Shown here piece after piece: positions 36,401-49,507 of a DNA stretch of 64,000 nucleotides (the stretch's first letter is position 1; each line of letters starts with the position of its first letter). Location of the stretch: positions 19,258,501 to 19,322,500 of the forward strand of contig CM072891.1 in NCBI GenBank assembly GCA_037013685.1, given 5' to 3'. This stretch comes from Acridotheres tristis. Its lineage: Eukaryota > Chordata > Aves > Passeriformes > Sturnidae. Position numbers and translations under genes: made by a program. Under the pieces are notes generated by a model that did not search any database, had not been told where the DNA came from, and was given only the letters and a program-made list of their open reading frames with translations.

Positions 36401-38530
36401 TGCCTGCTTTTAGCTAATCTTAGTAGGACCTATGTTTAGGAGGGTGAGATTTTGCCCTATTTTGTAACTGAGTCTCTGCCAGTGAAGTGGCAAGTATCTG
36501 TGACACATAAACTCACCGGCTGGTTTGGCAGCTCTTGGTCAGTGTGATTTCCCCAGTTCATGCAGTAAATCAAAACCCAAATAGCAGGACAGCACCCTAT
36601 TTTCCAAAGTTTGTTTATTCAATCAGTTTGTAACACTTTCTCCCTGTTACAGCTGAACCATTTCATCATTACAATGCTAGAGTTTGTTTCGGCTTTTTCC
36701 ATTGCCAGCAGGAGGGGATTTAAAAAGCACTTTTCTGCTCACCTTTCGGTCAGCCTCATAACTTTCATCCGCATATTATTTTATTTTGCTAGAGGCTTTC
36801 CCAACAGACAGGCATTTTCTCTGAAAAGCTGCATCACCTATGGAGTTAGGAACTGTGACCTTCTGGTGCTTGAATGGTTCTATGGAAACTTCAGAATATC
36901 CTTTACTTTTTCTTTAAAAAGAGGAGTCATTAAAATACAGGTCTCAGAGAGTCTGAAATAAGCTCCTGCAATTCTTTGCTCTTTGAGGAGGCAGGGAAAG
37001 TGCTTCAGCCTCTAGTATTATGGATTGCCCTGTTAAATACCTCATGGACTTCAGAGCTGTTTTATTCAGTTTTTGATGAATAGTAATTGCACTTTTATCT
37101 TAGCAGCATTAGCACAGCTCAATTGTCTAAATACTGTTCTAGCATCTAGTAACATTTTCTAATATCTAATAACTATTGCATACGGTATTCAGTGCTCCCA
37201 CTCTGAATGTGTTTTGGCCCTTGTGAAAGGCTCTGAAGAAAACCAGGGAGGTGTTACTATTTCAGTGTATGGTTTTTGTTACTTCTGGTTTTTGTTTGTT
37301 TGTTTGTGGTTTTGGTTTGTTTGTTTTGGGGGTTTTTTAACCCAAAAGTGCAGTTAAGAAATACATTTTAAGGGAAATTATATTGGTTTTCCTTTGTGAT
37401 ATAAAATCAGTATTTTGCCCAGTATAAGCAACCATTTTCATCAGTTCTGAGACCTCAACATGCAAATCTTCAGAATGGCCTCTCCCTTCTTGCCCGTGCA
37501 ACTGGCAGAGGAAAAATCCTGTAGCTCCTTTTCTTTTGATGAACAATATCCTTTGACCCCTTAAATTGTTCTTCAGTTCTTCACTTTCTTTCATCAGATA
37601 AAACCCTTCCTGGTGCTTTATCCTTGATTCTGCTGTCAGGACTGTTGGCTGTTGCTAACCTACACCTGCCTTGCAGCCTTCATTCCAAGTCCTGTCCTAA
37701 GTTAGCAACAACCTCATGTGATCCATCTTCCTTAAAAGCTTATCTTTTGCACTTGCCACTGTTATATGTAGCAATTTGATGAATAGATCAGTTCTGTTCA
37801 CTGGTGCATAGTGGCCTCAGGTTCTTGGCTCCTTTGTTCTATTTGCCTACTGCTTATCTTGGCACTCTTTTTGATTGTTTTCAAGTAATGCCTTTTGTTT
37901 TCTGTGAGACTGATGTGAATGCAAAGAGCAAAGTCCTACTTTTTCACCTCATCAATCTCTTTGCTCATCTTTTACCAAATAAGTTGGGACAGTGTATTTT
38001 TGTAGAGCGAGGGATTTTTTACCATTTTGCCATTGCATCGTCTTTAACTTTTCCTTCCAGAATTTTGTGAGAACTTAGGGCTGGATGTCCTCTTCTTCAT
38101 TTCCCAATGGGGGCTAAATCACTACGAACCTGTGAACTTTGTTATTTGCCACTATGTGTCAAATTCCCAATATGCCTTATCTTCCAAGGAACATAGCAAA
38201 ACCCCAGATGACCATTCCTGCCTGAGGGTCATATCTAAAATTCTCCCTGCAGAAGGAATGGCAGGCTATTTCAACCAAGAAACCAAGTGCCTTATGTAGT
38301 TAGGAAACAAGTTATCCAACAGCATAACATATAAAATATCATGTGACAAAATCCCACGGAGGAGATCAGAGAGACAGTAAGAGGAGTGAGGTGCCTGAAT
38401 AAGACCCTGCTGACCTGTTACCAGAGCAGGGGCCATCAGCACATCTGGATGAGCACAGGGGCACAAGGGCTGGCAGGAACACGAATCAAGTACACTCCAG
38501 TCAGCTTTCAGACTTAGAGGCTCACTGATG
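30443..38530. other. Intergenic, no gene seen
   Basis: AT-rich DNA with a modest GC rise at 32.95-33.4 kb, where a strong CTCF-like motif sits. No repeat or exon was recognised with confidence. A T/G-rich low-complexity stretch occurs at about 37270-37340. Confidence 0.55.
33169..33182 (+). promoter_or_regulatory. Candidate CTCF site
   Basis: CCACGAGAGGGCAC matches CCASYAGRKGGCRS at 13 of 14 positions (G at position 5). Motif strand is plus. It sits in a local GC-rich patch, away from any recognised repeat. Confidence 0.6.
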
Positions 38531-38539
38531 AGGAGTGGG

Positions 38540-39155
38540 ATATGTTATGGGATGTAAGGGAAAAGAAATTCCAGATTGCACAGGACTAATTATGGGATAT
38601 TTATGGGTGGAGCCAATGTGGGGAAAGGGGGTAGCTTAGGTGACCTGGGGAGGGACTGGAGTGAGAAAATAGAGGGATAAGCAAATAATAATGTGAGTTT
38701 CCATACTTGGCTAGTCATAATACCCTTCTGGTTATGCTCTGTGCCTGACCAGTGCAGTGTGACCTGTGTTCCTATTAAACTATTTTCTAATTATTTCCTG
38801 GGTGAGGGGTGTCTGTGCACACATGTGTGTGGGGGTGTGATCCCAGCAGCTGGAGGCAGACCACAGGCTGGAGGACTTGTGTGTCCGTGGGGCAGTGACT
38901 GATCAAGTGTGGGTATGTGAGTGGGTGCGATCCCTCGCACAGATAAAGCCAAACCAGCTGGTGAATAGGGAAGTGATCTGGGAGTGAGTGTGCTGAGGGG
39001 TCTCTAAGGGCCAGCCCCAGGTGTCAGAGCACAGGGGAGGCAGTGGGGAGGGGGGTTCTGACTCACTGGCTTGTGTAAGCAGGTGCCAGCAGCTGAGAGA
39101 TTTGGGACCTGGCTGCCAGCTACTGGGCAGACTGACTCTGTGGTCTAGACAATTA
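38540..39155 (+). mobile_element. Probable ERV LTR remnant
   Basis: A GC-richer block starts near TGTTATGGGATGTAAGGG and runs to about GTCTAGACA. It contains an ATTAAA signal (about 38776), then TG-rich and GGAGG-rich sequence (CAGCTGGAGGCAGACC, GTGGGGCAGTGACTG, AGGGGTCTCTAAGGGCCAGC) that I associate with avian ERVK-type LTRs. I found no clear target-site duplication, so limits are approximate. Confidence 0.45.
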
Positions 39156-41887
39156 ATATTTTTCCTTGTTCATCCCGATCAATACTTTTTAGCCTACTTG
39201 AAATCACAGCAGAGAAATGCAGGAATATTCTAGGATGTTGACTTGATATTTCACTGAATCATCTATGGTAAAACCTAGAGAATTTGCTTTATTCAGTGTA
39301 TTTGACATCATACAACTTCAGTGCACGTTGTTAAAGTGCTCATAAAACATCCATGGTAGCTGCTAATATGTACTTTACAGTGGCTTCTATTGATATCATC
39401 ATAAAGATCATCAGTCACTGATCAGGATGCAAAAACTGAATGGACAGAATTGCTCTAAAACCAGAAAAAAACAGGCAGAAATTGTGTTTTTGTTTTCACA
39501 TACCTGTTACCAACTGCTCTGAACTCTCAGCTCTGCCATTTCTAGGCTTGCTGAGCAGTCACCTTGCAGCAGGAATTGCTCTGTACAGCTGCAGGATTTA
39601 AAGAATGGTTCCTCACACATTATTTTCTCTCTTTCCTTTTTGGGGTTCTTGAGCATTGATCAATGGATGCTACTTGTCTCAAGGATTCACTGTCTTCTGA
39701 GAAGCATGCACATAATCTGAAGAGATATCTGGCCATCTGTCATGGTGTCAAGTTTTTAAGGGAAGACAAAAACAAGCTCACGGGGAAAAAAAAAAATCTG
39801 TTGAGGAGTAAGGCACATACAGAAACAACATCTGGCTCAGAAAGTCCCTGAGCTGAAAACAATTGAATCCTGAGAGAGTACTGCAGGCAACAATCACATA
39901 CACTTGCCTTGGTCTTATTCTTCCTTAAGTTTGTACTTAGAGGCACTGGAGATACAGTATTAGGGTAGGTGGAGACTTGATCTGACAACTGAAGACACAC
40001 ATTCTTTTGGTCTCTTATAACTCAAAGACAGGTCATTTACAACAGACTCATCCTCATGCTAAAGTGTTTGATTGATTTCAAGTTTGATTTCTGTCAAGAC
40101 CCAGTCACAGTTCCACTTAGTGAACTGAGTGAATGTGCTTGCATATTCACATTATTAGGAAACAAAAGCTCAGTGTATGAAAAAAACCCCTTCATATAGA
40201 GGTTTTCACATTGTTATATTAAGCTGGAAACAGCTTTTTGTTTCTTAATAGTTTAAAAATTCTGTGAGGCATAGGTAATGACAGCAGCAGGCTTGAGAAA
40301 ATGACAGTAATATTTCCAAAGGAATAAAGACAGTCCACGGTCCAGAGGAAATGATACTGCGAAAGCAGTTATCTATTTTGTTATTAAACATTTTACAAGT
40401 CTTTACCTTAATTCAGCTTGAAGCAAAGATGATATGTAGATAATAAGCTAACAGTTCATTTTTTTTTCTGGATGAGTACTAAAAATTATGTACTAGAATA
40501 TGTAGAATGCCAAGAATCCTAATAATACTAGCTAAATGATTATTAACAATAGTAATAATGGCAACACAGCAAAATCTCCAAAGAATCTGCCCAACTACTG
40601 TCATGGTATAGCTTTGCTGAGCAGTATAGGCCAGTTTATAGGAGCTGCCACAGTAGGAGTCTGTGTGGAAGCACTGCCTTCCCGTAACTGATGTTAACTA
40701 ATTAAGTTCCTCAGTACTTGCTACAGTAAGAAAAATGCCTGAACTCCGAGTTTGTTCTAAGAATTTGAAACATCGCCCACTTGCTGAAATCCAATCCTTT
40801 ATTTTTTTGCAGTCTTCCTCAGCTTCTTACAAAGACAGTAACCTAATGCAGAGGGGGAAAATTTTCAGTTTTAGACTGTTAACATCTGTTTGGAGATGTT
40901 GCAGATTGATATAATTATCCTCAATAAAAGTATTACCAGTTTGTCAACAGTATTGATGACTAAATGTCCCTCAAACACCTGGGCCAGTTTCTTATGAAAT
41001 ATCAATATAATGAGGTTAATTCTCAAAATTCTACATCACTTATCAAAGGGGTGTTATGTGTCCGTACAGATGTGGATGGAACACACAATTCAAGATGTGA
41101 TAATGGATCCTGACATTGCAAATGCTGAATATTTTTGTGCTCTTTAACTTTATTATGTCCTTATCATAACCATAAGCTACTAGGTTATTCTAACTGGAGA
41201 CAAAGTCCTAGCTTATCTTAATTCTTCCTACCACAAGAAGACTAATGATATATTATTCCATGCTAATTACACAGTTTTATTGGTGACTTTTCTTGGAAGC
41301 CTTGCACTTCCTTTTTTTTTCAGTACTAACTTCACACATATATTCAACTGAACAAGTGAAAAGCACTAAAACAAAACTTCCTCATGGACCTGTTTTTTTC
41401 CAGATCATCATCTCATGATCCATGTTGAGCCTTAAGATTTTCATGGGAATGACAGGAAAGGCAATGACAAGCACCTAAGAAAACGAATGACCATGAAGAC
41501 TTTCATTAGGCACAAGCTAGTGTCAATGGAGTGGGTAAAAAATGCAAAAGAAAAAAAAAAGCAAATCCTTTGCTCTGCTTTTTTTTCAGAAATATGATAA
41601 AACTTTGGAAAATTCTAATTTCTTTTTTGTTCACTCCATATTCAAGCAAATTTTTTGCTGGGATCAGTGTTGAGTCCTTCCTGAGATAAATTTAGTCATT
41701 AAATAAGAATAACAAAAGAAAAATAATGGAGAAAAGAGTACAAGAACCAAAGATTATGCCAATATGCCAATTATACACTTAAGTTTCCACTGCTTGTTCA
41801 TTTAAGCACAAGATTATACAGAATAAGGTCAGGGGAAATCATCCCATATGCATCCCCAAAGATATCTGATATATCCAATGACAGCAG

Positions 41888-41943
41888 AGTCCTGTTTATT
41901 CAAAATACTTTCAGAACATCAAAACATTTGGATAAACAGGGCT
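41888..41943. repeat. Imperfect inverted repeat, possible DNA-transposon relic
   Basis: AGTCCTGTTTATTCAA (41888-41903) pairs with TTGGATAAACAGGGCT (41928-41943) at 14 of 16 positions around a 24-base loop. The surrounding text (TTTGGATAAACAGG, CAAATAATTGAGGGAG) is reminiscent of Tigger/pogo-type elements, but this is a weak resemblance. Confidence 0.35.
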
Positions 41944-42241
41944 TCAAATAATTGAGGGAGTTATTGTATAAGTAATTCACACCAGGGGGACATAACCTAG
42001 ATTCAAAGGACTGAGTTTCAGATCAAAGGGGTACAGATAAATGGGATTTGGCTCCATATGAACAAATAAATAAAACTTTAAAAAAAGCCCAAAACATTTG
42101 ATTATTCAGTAATCAAGAAATATCCAAGCATTTTTTGAAAAAGAGTTTAGGACAAAAGGTTGAAATTGTTGCAATGGGCTACACAGAAAGATATTCCAAT
42201 GGAATCAAAATAACATAACTAAATGAGACCAAAATATATGA

Positions 42242-42261
42242 GGGGTGGGGGGTGGGGAGGG
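42242..42261 (+). other. G-quadruplex motif
   Basis: Four G-runs separated by single bases (GGGGTGGGGGGTGGGGAGGG) fit the canonical G4 pattern on the plus strand, 3.2 kb upstream of the BRSK2 start codon. Confidence 0.7.
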
Positions 42262-42839
42262 AGAGAGACACATGAGGGAGGTATTGTGCATGTATGTGTG
42301 TGTTTGTTTGTGTTTTGTTTTATCTTCCAGTCAGGATCATATGAAATTCACTAAGTTTTTGACCTTATTCCAGCCATGATACTGACACATATTTTGTGAC
42401 AGAAGGTGGGTATTTGTTACATCCATGTCCCTTAACCCACTTTCCTTGATGCCCAATAGAAACAAACGTGAAATACACAAGTTTGGACTTGGATTGAGAA
42501 TATTGTCTGATTTCTCATCTTTCCATTAATAACATGACCCACATATGAGTACCTTTATGTACAGACATCGTCATCTTGTGTTAAATACCTTTTAAGATAC
42601 AAATCTTGGAATTAAAAAAGATTTTGACCTATGCCGATATTCACCACCTGCATTATTAATATGGTGGTGTGAATACTCTACTAATTTATACAAATACCCA
42701 ATATTTTCCTTTTTCTGAAAGCTATGCACGCATTGCCATAATTCAGCGTTGTCACTTACTGTCTGTGGGGAGTTTTTGACAGTGTGGGAGGGCAGGCATT
42801 TAGAGAGGAGTGAAACATCAGAAACCGTGACACATTTTG

Positions 42840-43560
42840 ATTGCCCCCAATATTTGGTTTGGCCAAGAGCCCGTCATGGCGAGCGCTTCTCCCACCATGG
42901 TGCCTCACCTGGAACGGGCCCGTCGTAGCTCGTAAGCCATAGGGAAAAGAGATCTTCTCAGGGAAGCGGTGTGTGCCTCAAGTTTCAGAGACATTTTTTC
43001 AGCCGTGTCACAAGATGGACCAGAGTGCCCTGCTGAATCCATCCCGATGCCTCTGGGCCTCATGGCCGGCTGTTGGAGCCCTCATGTCTGTCGGTGGTGC
43101 AAGCGCCACACCTGGGGCAGGCGGTGCCTCAGCCCTCGGCCATGGGCCAGGCCTTGCAGCGCTGCCATTAGGCACGTAGCCCATTTACCCTGCTCCTCCC
43201 CACATGGATGCTGCACAGGCGTCCCCTGCCCTCCGGCCCCCACACCGCACTCACCGCTTTGGGCGAGAAAAGCCGCCATGTCGCTATGGCTGCCGGCAGA
43301 GCCTCCCCTTGGGCCCCTTCCTCTGGTGGTTGTGCAGCGGCTGCAGGGCAGAGAGGAGTGGACACAGCATGGGGAATGCCACCCTGGCTCTTGGTGATGT
43401 TTTCCTCAGCTTTCTTCCCCCCCTCCCTCCCTGGTGAGGGGCTGCGTGAGGTGATGAGGGGAGAACACGTGAGGCCGTGAGGGTGAAAGGGGAGCAGAGG
43501 TGTGGTGGCAGAGCAATGAGCAAGGAAAGGTCTGGGGAGCTTGGAGAAATGGCAGCTTGG
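42840..43560 (-). promoter_or_regulatory. GC-rich patch, possible minus-strand promoter and first exon
   Basis: A weakly CpG-enriched block in AT-rich flanks. On the minus strand a start codon in a strong context (GCGACATGGCGGC) at 43279 opens MAAFLAQS and after 25 bases meets a perfect donor, G/GTGAGT (intron would start at 43254). A second donor-like CAG/GTGAGG lies further along the minus strand near 42905. I do not recognise the peptide. This could be the start of an unannotated gene or lncRNA running toward TOLLIP, or an old GC-rich repeat; a CTCF-like motif of only 12/14 (about 43316-43329, minus) is also present. Confidence 0.3.
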
Positions 43561-44940
43561 GGTTGAGTTGTGAGGGTGAAGTGAACACCTGTAGGGTTGA
43601 AGGGGCAGAGGTTGCCATTGGAAAGACACAGAAGCAGTGCTTGGCAGGGAAGGAGTAATGGTGGATGGTCACACAGGGTGTGGAGGGGGAAGCTGAGGGA
43701 TGGGGATGCTGTTTTGGAGTTTGCTTACAGGCTGCTGCACTGACAATCTGGAGGTGAGTAAAAGTGAACCATAAAGGGCAAAGCAGGGTTGTTTTTTTCC
43801 CCAAAGCAAGTGTTAGGGGTTTGTTCCTGGAATTGTTTAAGGTTTCGGTCTACTGGCCTGATTTCCTCTCACCTCCTCATCTTACTAACTCCTCTGTAAC
43901 CTGTTGGAGACTCATACTGTCTGTGGTAGAGGTAGACAGCCAATTTCTAGTTTTATTCCAATTTACAGGAGCATCTGTTGTTTCTGGATATAGGTATTTA
44001 AAAAAAGGTAAATTTCCCTCTTAAAAAAAAAAAAAGAACCAAATAAACAAACCTGAAATAGTCTTCTTTCAATGAGCAATAGATAATGATAAGGGTTGTA
44101 AAAGTTTTGCCTTCTCTTTACTCTCTCTTCACAGGCTTGTCAAGGCTACCTTCCCTGACTTTCAGAATTTTTGCTCCGTGTTTCAGCTGGAACTTGAATA
44201 GCAATATCTTGACCAGTTTTCTGTCTGAAGTAGGGAAAAGAAGGTAAAAATGAAAGCTCTGTGTGGGAACAGCTTCAGCTTGATATCCCTGAAGCTGAAG
44301 CTGTTGCATGGTCCTGAATCCAGAAAGCACATAGGCTTCTCCTGAACCCTCTGCAGAATCCCTTCTTTTATCCAGGTCCCTAATCTCTGAAGGTTAAACA
44401 CAGCCATACTTAGACAAAAACAGTGAAAGTTTCCTTACACTGCTAGTATGGTGCCTGTGGATCTGGCAATCTGTTCCTATTACCATCTAATCCCTGGATT
44501 TTCTGTTGCAATTTTAATTAGGAGAGTGGCCATTCAGTTTTTGATCTTTTCATCTTAAGGACCCGAAGTTTTTCTGTTCCCATCAAATTCAAAAGCAGAT
44601 CTGTCACTGAGTTTAGTGGTCACAGGATTGTCCCTGTTATTTTTCTCTTCTCCCCCACAACCCCCCTCTTTCTCCAAGGTTTTCTTTAAAGGATAAAAGG
44701 ATAAAACCCCCAGCACGCCTCCTCTCTGGTCCACCAGAATCAAACAGAATCAAATAATTTCCCAAGCTCATTTTCAGAAATAGAATTTTTTCCCTCTCTC
44801 CTATTTCCTACCACAATCTTGCCTTTTCTTTAGTAATCTGGAACTGCAGCTGCATAGCAGAGTAAAATTCAGAGCTTAAAAAAAAAAAAGAAAGAAAAAA
44901 GTGTATGTTTGGGTCTTAAATTAATGCACACATTAAATTA
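43561..44940. other. BRSK2 upstream flank, no gene seen
   Basis: Contains a perfect 14-bp hairpin (44268-44305) and A-rich tracts at about 44022-44036 and 44878-44900. No exon or known repeat was recognised. Confidence 0.5.
44268..44305. repeat. Perfect 14-bp inverted repeat (hairpin)
   Basis: AACAGCTTCAGCTT (44268-44281) and its exact reverse complement AAGCTGAAGCTGTT (44292-44305) flank a 10-base loop. It is too short for a typical pre-microRNA. Confidence 0.9.
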
Positions 44941-45630
<690 letters not shown>

Positions 45631-45767
45631 TAGCAGCCACTGAGGTGTTGGGGATGGGGTGTTTGAGGGTTCAGGCTTTCCCATTTGCTGTTTCAGTGAA
45701 GATAATATTCATAGGCGATTTTGGTATTTATTTATTTTTAGTTTTCATTTTAATTTCTTATTTTCTT

Positions 45768-45833
45768 CCTTTTTTTTTTTTTCTTTTCTCCCCCTTTTTA
45801 AAAAAAAAAGAAAAGAAAAAGAAAAAAGCCCAG
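45768..45833. repeat. Homopyrimidine/homopurine near-palindrome
   Basis: A T-rich pyrimidine tract (CCTTTTTTTTTTTTTTCTTT and onward) is followed directly by an A-rich purine tract (AAAAAAGAAAAGAAAAAG). The halves are largely complementary and could form a hairpin or triplex. It begins about 180 bp after the BRSK2 exon 1 donor. Confidence 0.8.
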
Positions 45834-48800
45834 GATGCTTTATGTTCATTACTCCTGCTAATGGGTGTTGTTCTGATGACAGCCAGAGTGCATGCAGAGG
45901 AAAAAAAATAGATGATCTGCTGGTGGTGAATTTTCACATCCGTTTCTTCACTGCCCTACTTAGGAGCATTTTTTTTTTTAATCAAATTATATTGAAATTA
46001 AAGGTTCACAGCCTGTAGTACTGAGGAGGTGGTGGTGGTGGTAGTGGGGGAGTCACCAGCAGTATTTCATGACATCATGATTGAAAAGGGTGTAGTCCTT
46101 AAGGTGCAGTTGGGGGGGGGGTTGGTGGAAATATGTACAGTATGTCTCTGGCACTGACTGCTGTGGGTATTTAGCAAATATGGATGGATGGGCTGGTGGT
46201 TTTTGTGGGTAGGGTCTGAAATAAAAGAAAAAATAGAGACTCGGTAGCAGAATTCATTCTGGTTATGCTGTGTTTTTGTAGGAGGGGTTGAGAGGGGGGA
46301 AGGGAGGTTATTTAATTATTTTTCTTAAAGCTTGTTTATGAAACTCGCCCCCAGCAGATTTTCCTGAATGGAACAATGGTAAGAAATATTAAAAAGAGGA
46401 AAGCGAGTGGAGGGAATTAGCAGAGAGCAGGTGCTTCTGCCCTACATGACATAATTAGATCCCCTAAATGCGTTCAAGATCTGGACTTACTGTTGCTTGC
46501 TTGGATGGCATATTCACTTCAAGGGCAGGGGAGTATTAATTGGAAGGAAAACCCTTAAAAAGAAGCCCAAATGCCTTTTTTCTTAAATATTTTTTATTTT
46601 TAGTAACAGGTGCAATAAGCAATGGCATCTGGCAAATTCATTGGGTTGGGATCCCCCTAAAAGTGGATTGAGACTTGATATTATAATTTAGGAAAGGGGT
46701 AAGATCAGCCATAGGGGGGGCTTCTTTGGGCATGTGGGTGTTAAGTGTTGTTCATTATGGTGGGACAATAAAACATGATGCATTGTGGTGTATTTTTTTT
46801 TTTTTATAACCCAGCCGAGCTTTGCCCATCTGTTGTCTAAAGGATTTAATAGGCGTTTCCATCCCCAGCTGCTGCCTCTGCTCTGCCTGCTTCCTCACTG
46901 CCCTGCGTGGCAGCAGCAGCTCTGCAGTCCGCAATTTTCTTAGGGACACAGTCAAAATCCAGATCTTTCTCTGTAAGAAGCAATGCTCTTCTGAGATGAT
47001 TGATTATAACCTCCCCCCCATCCGTCCCCTCCTCTTCACAACCCCATAGCAACCGTTCAGAGACATGGATGAAGATGACATTGTCTTCTAGTGGAAGTGA
47101 CTTTTATTTATATTTCTTTTTTTTCACATCTCTTCAGTATATCAGCTGCTAAAGGTAGTTCTCTGTCACTGTTTTGGTTACCACCTTTATCCTTTGCATA
47201 GCTCAGTGAGTCTTCTGCAGCTGTGTTCTTACTAAAATCTGTTCTGATGATGGTAATGAAAATATCCTATAAGAAAAATTGTGATGTATTGTTAATAAAA
47301 CTGCCCTATTTCTGCTGATAATCCTTTCCTGAATACTCCAGGTGATCAAAGAGCCAGCTGTAGATAACAAATTCATTTTTGTCTTCATCACCATTTCCTT
47401 TTTTCTCTCTCACCTTCTCAGTACCCCTCCCTCCCCTTTAAATGCAATTGTGCCTGAGATTCCTGAAAATACAGCTGCATTAACCTTTTGCTCCATGTTC
47501 TTATAACCTGACATTGTGGTCCTAAAGGGTTATCTGCAGCTTTGGTTATGTTTTTTTTCCTCTCTGCTAATCTTCCTATCTTCCTCCTAAGTGATTAGAG
47601 ACGTGGGGGTGGAGAGAGAAGAGCAGGATGTATTTAGAGGCTTGCTGCTGTTGGCCTCTGCAGTTACTCAACCAGCTGGACAAGGGTGAAAGTTTCCTTT
47701 TGCAGTTTTACCGTATAACTGATCTTTATAGATAAGTCTCTGCTGTTTGCACACATGAATGCACATGAAATGCACAATACATGGTGTCATAGAAGCTGGA
47801 GGTGGGGGAAAGAGGAAGAGAGATCTTGAAAGTAGCTGATGTCAGTCTGTGTATCTCTTGTTATACCCACCCTTGATTAATGGAATAATGCACCGAGGTG
47901 AAATCTCACTCAGTATTAAACATACATGGCTAAATATGGAAAGATGCCTTCTGGTCTTCTCGCGTTTTCTGTGCTAATCACATTTAGGAGCATGCAGAAT
48001 GGCATAACCAGTGTGTGGCATGTAGCTCATCCTCATCCTGTTTGTTTTGGAGGGTAAGCAGGCAACCTGCAGCATTTTAGGGAGAGGACAAGCAGTGCAG
48101 TAAGAGGGCCTGATTCACCACAGTATAATGTGTATCTTGGCATTTGGGTTGCAGTGGCTTACAGGTGAAGGAAGTTGTGATTGCAATCATTTGTTTAGAG
48201 CATGATTTTGAAGCTTGGAAGATTAGGAGGTAAAGTCTTGGAATTATTTTTTTCCAAGGGGATGAGGAAGAGTGAGAAAAAAAATCTGCCAAAATGAAAT
48301 GGTGAATAGAAAGTTAGTTTTGTTGCAAAGTCCTGTCGATTTTGCAGTGATATTTGTATGCATCACTTTTACTTGGAATAAAAAATTATTGGCTCTATAA
48401 AGTTATTTCAGGTAGGCAGGTCAAGCTTTTCTGTCAGATACATTGGTGTCATACAAACGTATTAATCACTCTTACCTGCTTTTACTGACATCTGAAGAAA
48501 GGGTTTTGGGGAGGAGTGAGGGTTCATTCACAGTTCAGAGCAGACTTAGAGAGGGTTCCATGGAGGGAGAACTTAATGGTAGGTAGAACTCTTTGGCTTT
48601 CTCTCTGTAAAGTTCATGCTGATTGCCACCTTAAAAGCTTTAAAAAAAAAAAAATGTTTACCAGCAGCAACCTACTGGTCCCTGCAGAGCGGTCTGGTTG
48701 TGGTGTCTGGGACATTAGTGGGACCTGGTGACATCTGGCTGTGGGTGGGCAAAAGTGACAAGGAAAAGCCTTCTGTTTGAATGGATGGGTAACAACTGAA

Positions 48801-49102
48801 AGTGTTGATTGATCAGATATGCAAAATCCGTCCTGAGCAGCCTTCTGGGCTGGTGCGTCACGCTCGCCGAGGGTGACCGATGGCACAAAGAGAGGATTAG
48901 GGCGTCTCAGGCAGGGGAGTTGGAAGGGGGCTACACGGGGCAGTGCTGAAAAATGGTTGGGCTTAGGTCTGTGCTGCTAGGGGGAATGATAGAGGGCCAA
49001 AAATTATTTTTAATAATGCAACATACCGATTTAACATATCGTTGGAGTACTGTGGCAAGGTGGTTTGCTTTTGTAATAGGTTGAATTTTGAGCACCTCTT
49101 CT

Positions 49103-49110
49103 TGACGTCA
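49103..49110. promoter_or_regulatory. Full cAMP-response element (CRE) palindrome
   Basis: TGACGTCA at 49103-49110, with a TGCGTCAC half-type site about 250 bp upstream (near 48854). Both lie in BRSK2 intron 1. The motif is CREB/ATF-type; function is not shown. Confidence 0.5.
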
Positions 49111-49507
49111 TCTGGTGAAATACTTATGGAATCTCTATGTAAATGATCTTGTGAGAATACAGGAGGTACCAGAATCTTGATTGTTGTACTCAAAAAATTA
49201 TTTTACAGAACTGCCAGTAAAAAAAAAAATCACTGCTGTATATATATACATGGGTGTGTGGGGAAAGGTTGGTTTATCTCAGTTCCATTGGTACATTCTT
49301 TTACAGTTAATTATAGGAGATTTTCATTGTAATTAACACTAGTCAGCAAAGTGTGTTTCCTGTTACAGTAACACACATGGAAACAGTGTGCCTTGAGAAG
49401 CCCCAGTCACACCTGATGGTGAAGCAGTGTTTTAGGTTTAGGTATAGGTTTTCTTTATTTACCACTAATTTTACGTGAAACCAGCTTCTTGTGTATTCCT
49501 TGCTCTA

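Larger units (their letters stand above)
39156..42800. other. Intergenic, no gene seen
   Basis: AT-rich DNA without recognisable exons. It contains a short inverted repeat (41888-41943), a purine-rich G-run block (42242-42261) and a small TG repeat (about 42293-42315). Confidence 0.55.

Noticed and set aside
36611..36961. 116-codon plus-strand frame
   Set aside because: Phe/Ser/Ile-rich, unrecognised, no supporting signals. The DNA may be conserved non-coding sequence, but I cannot show it.
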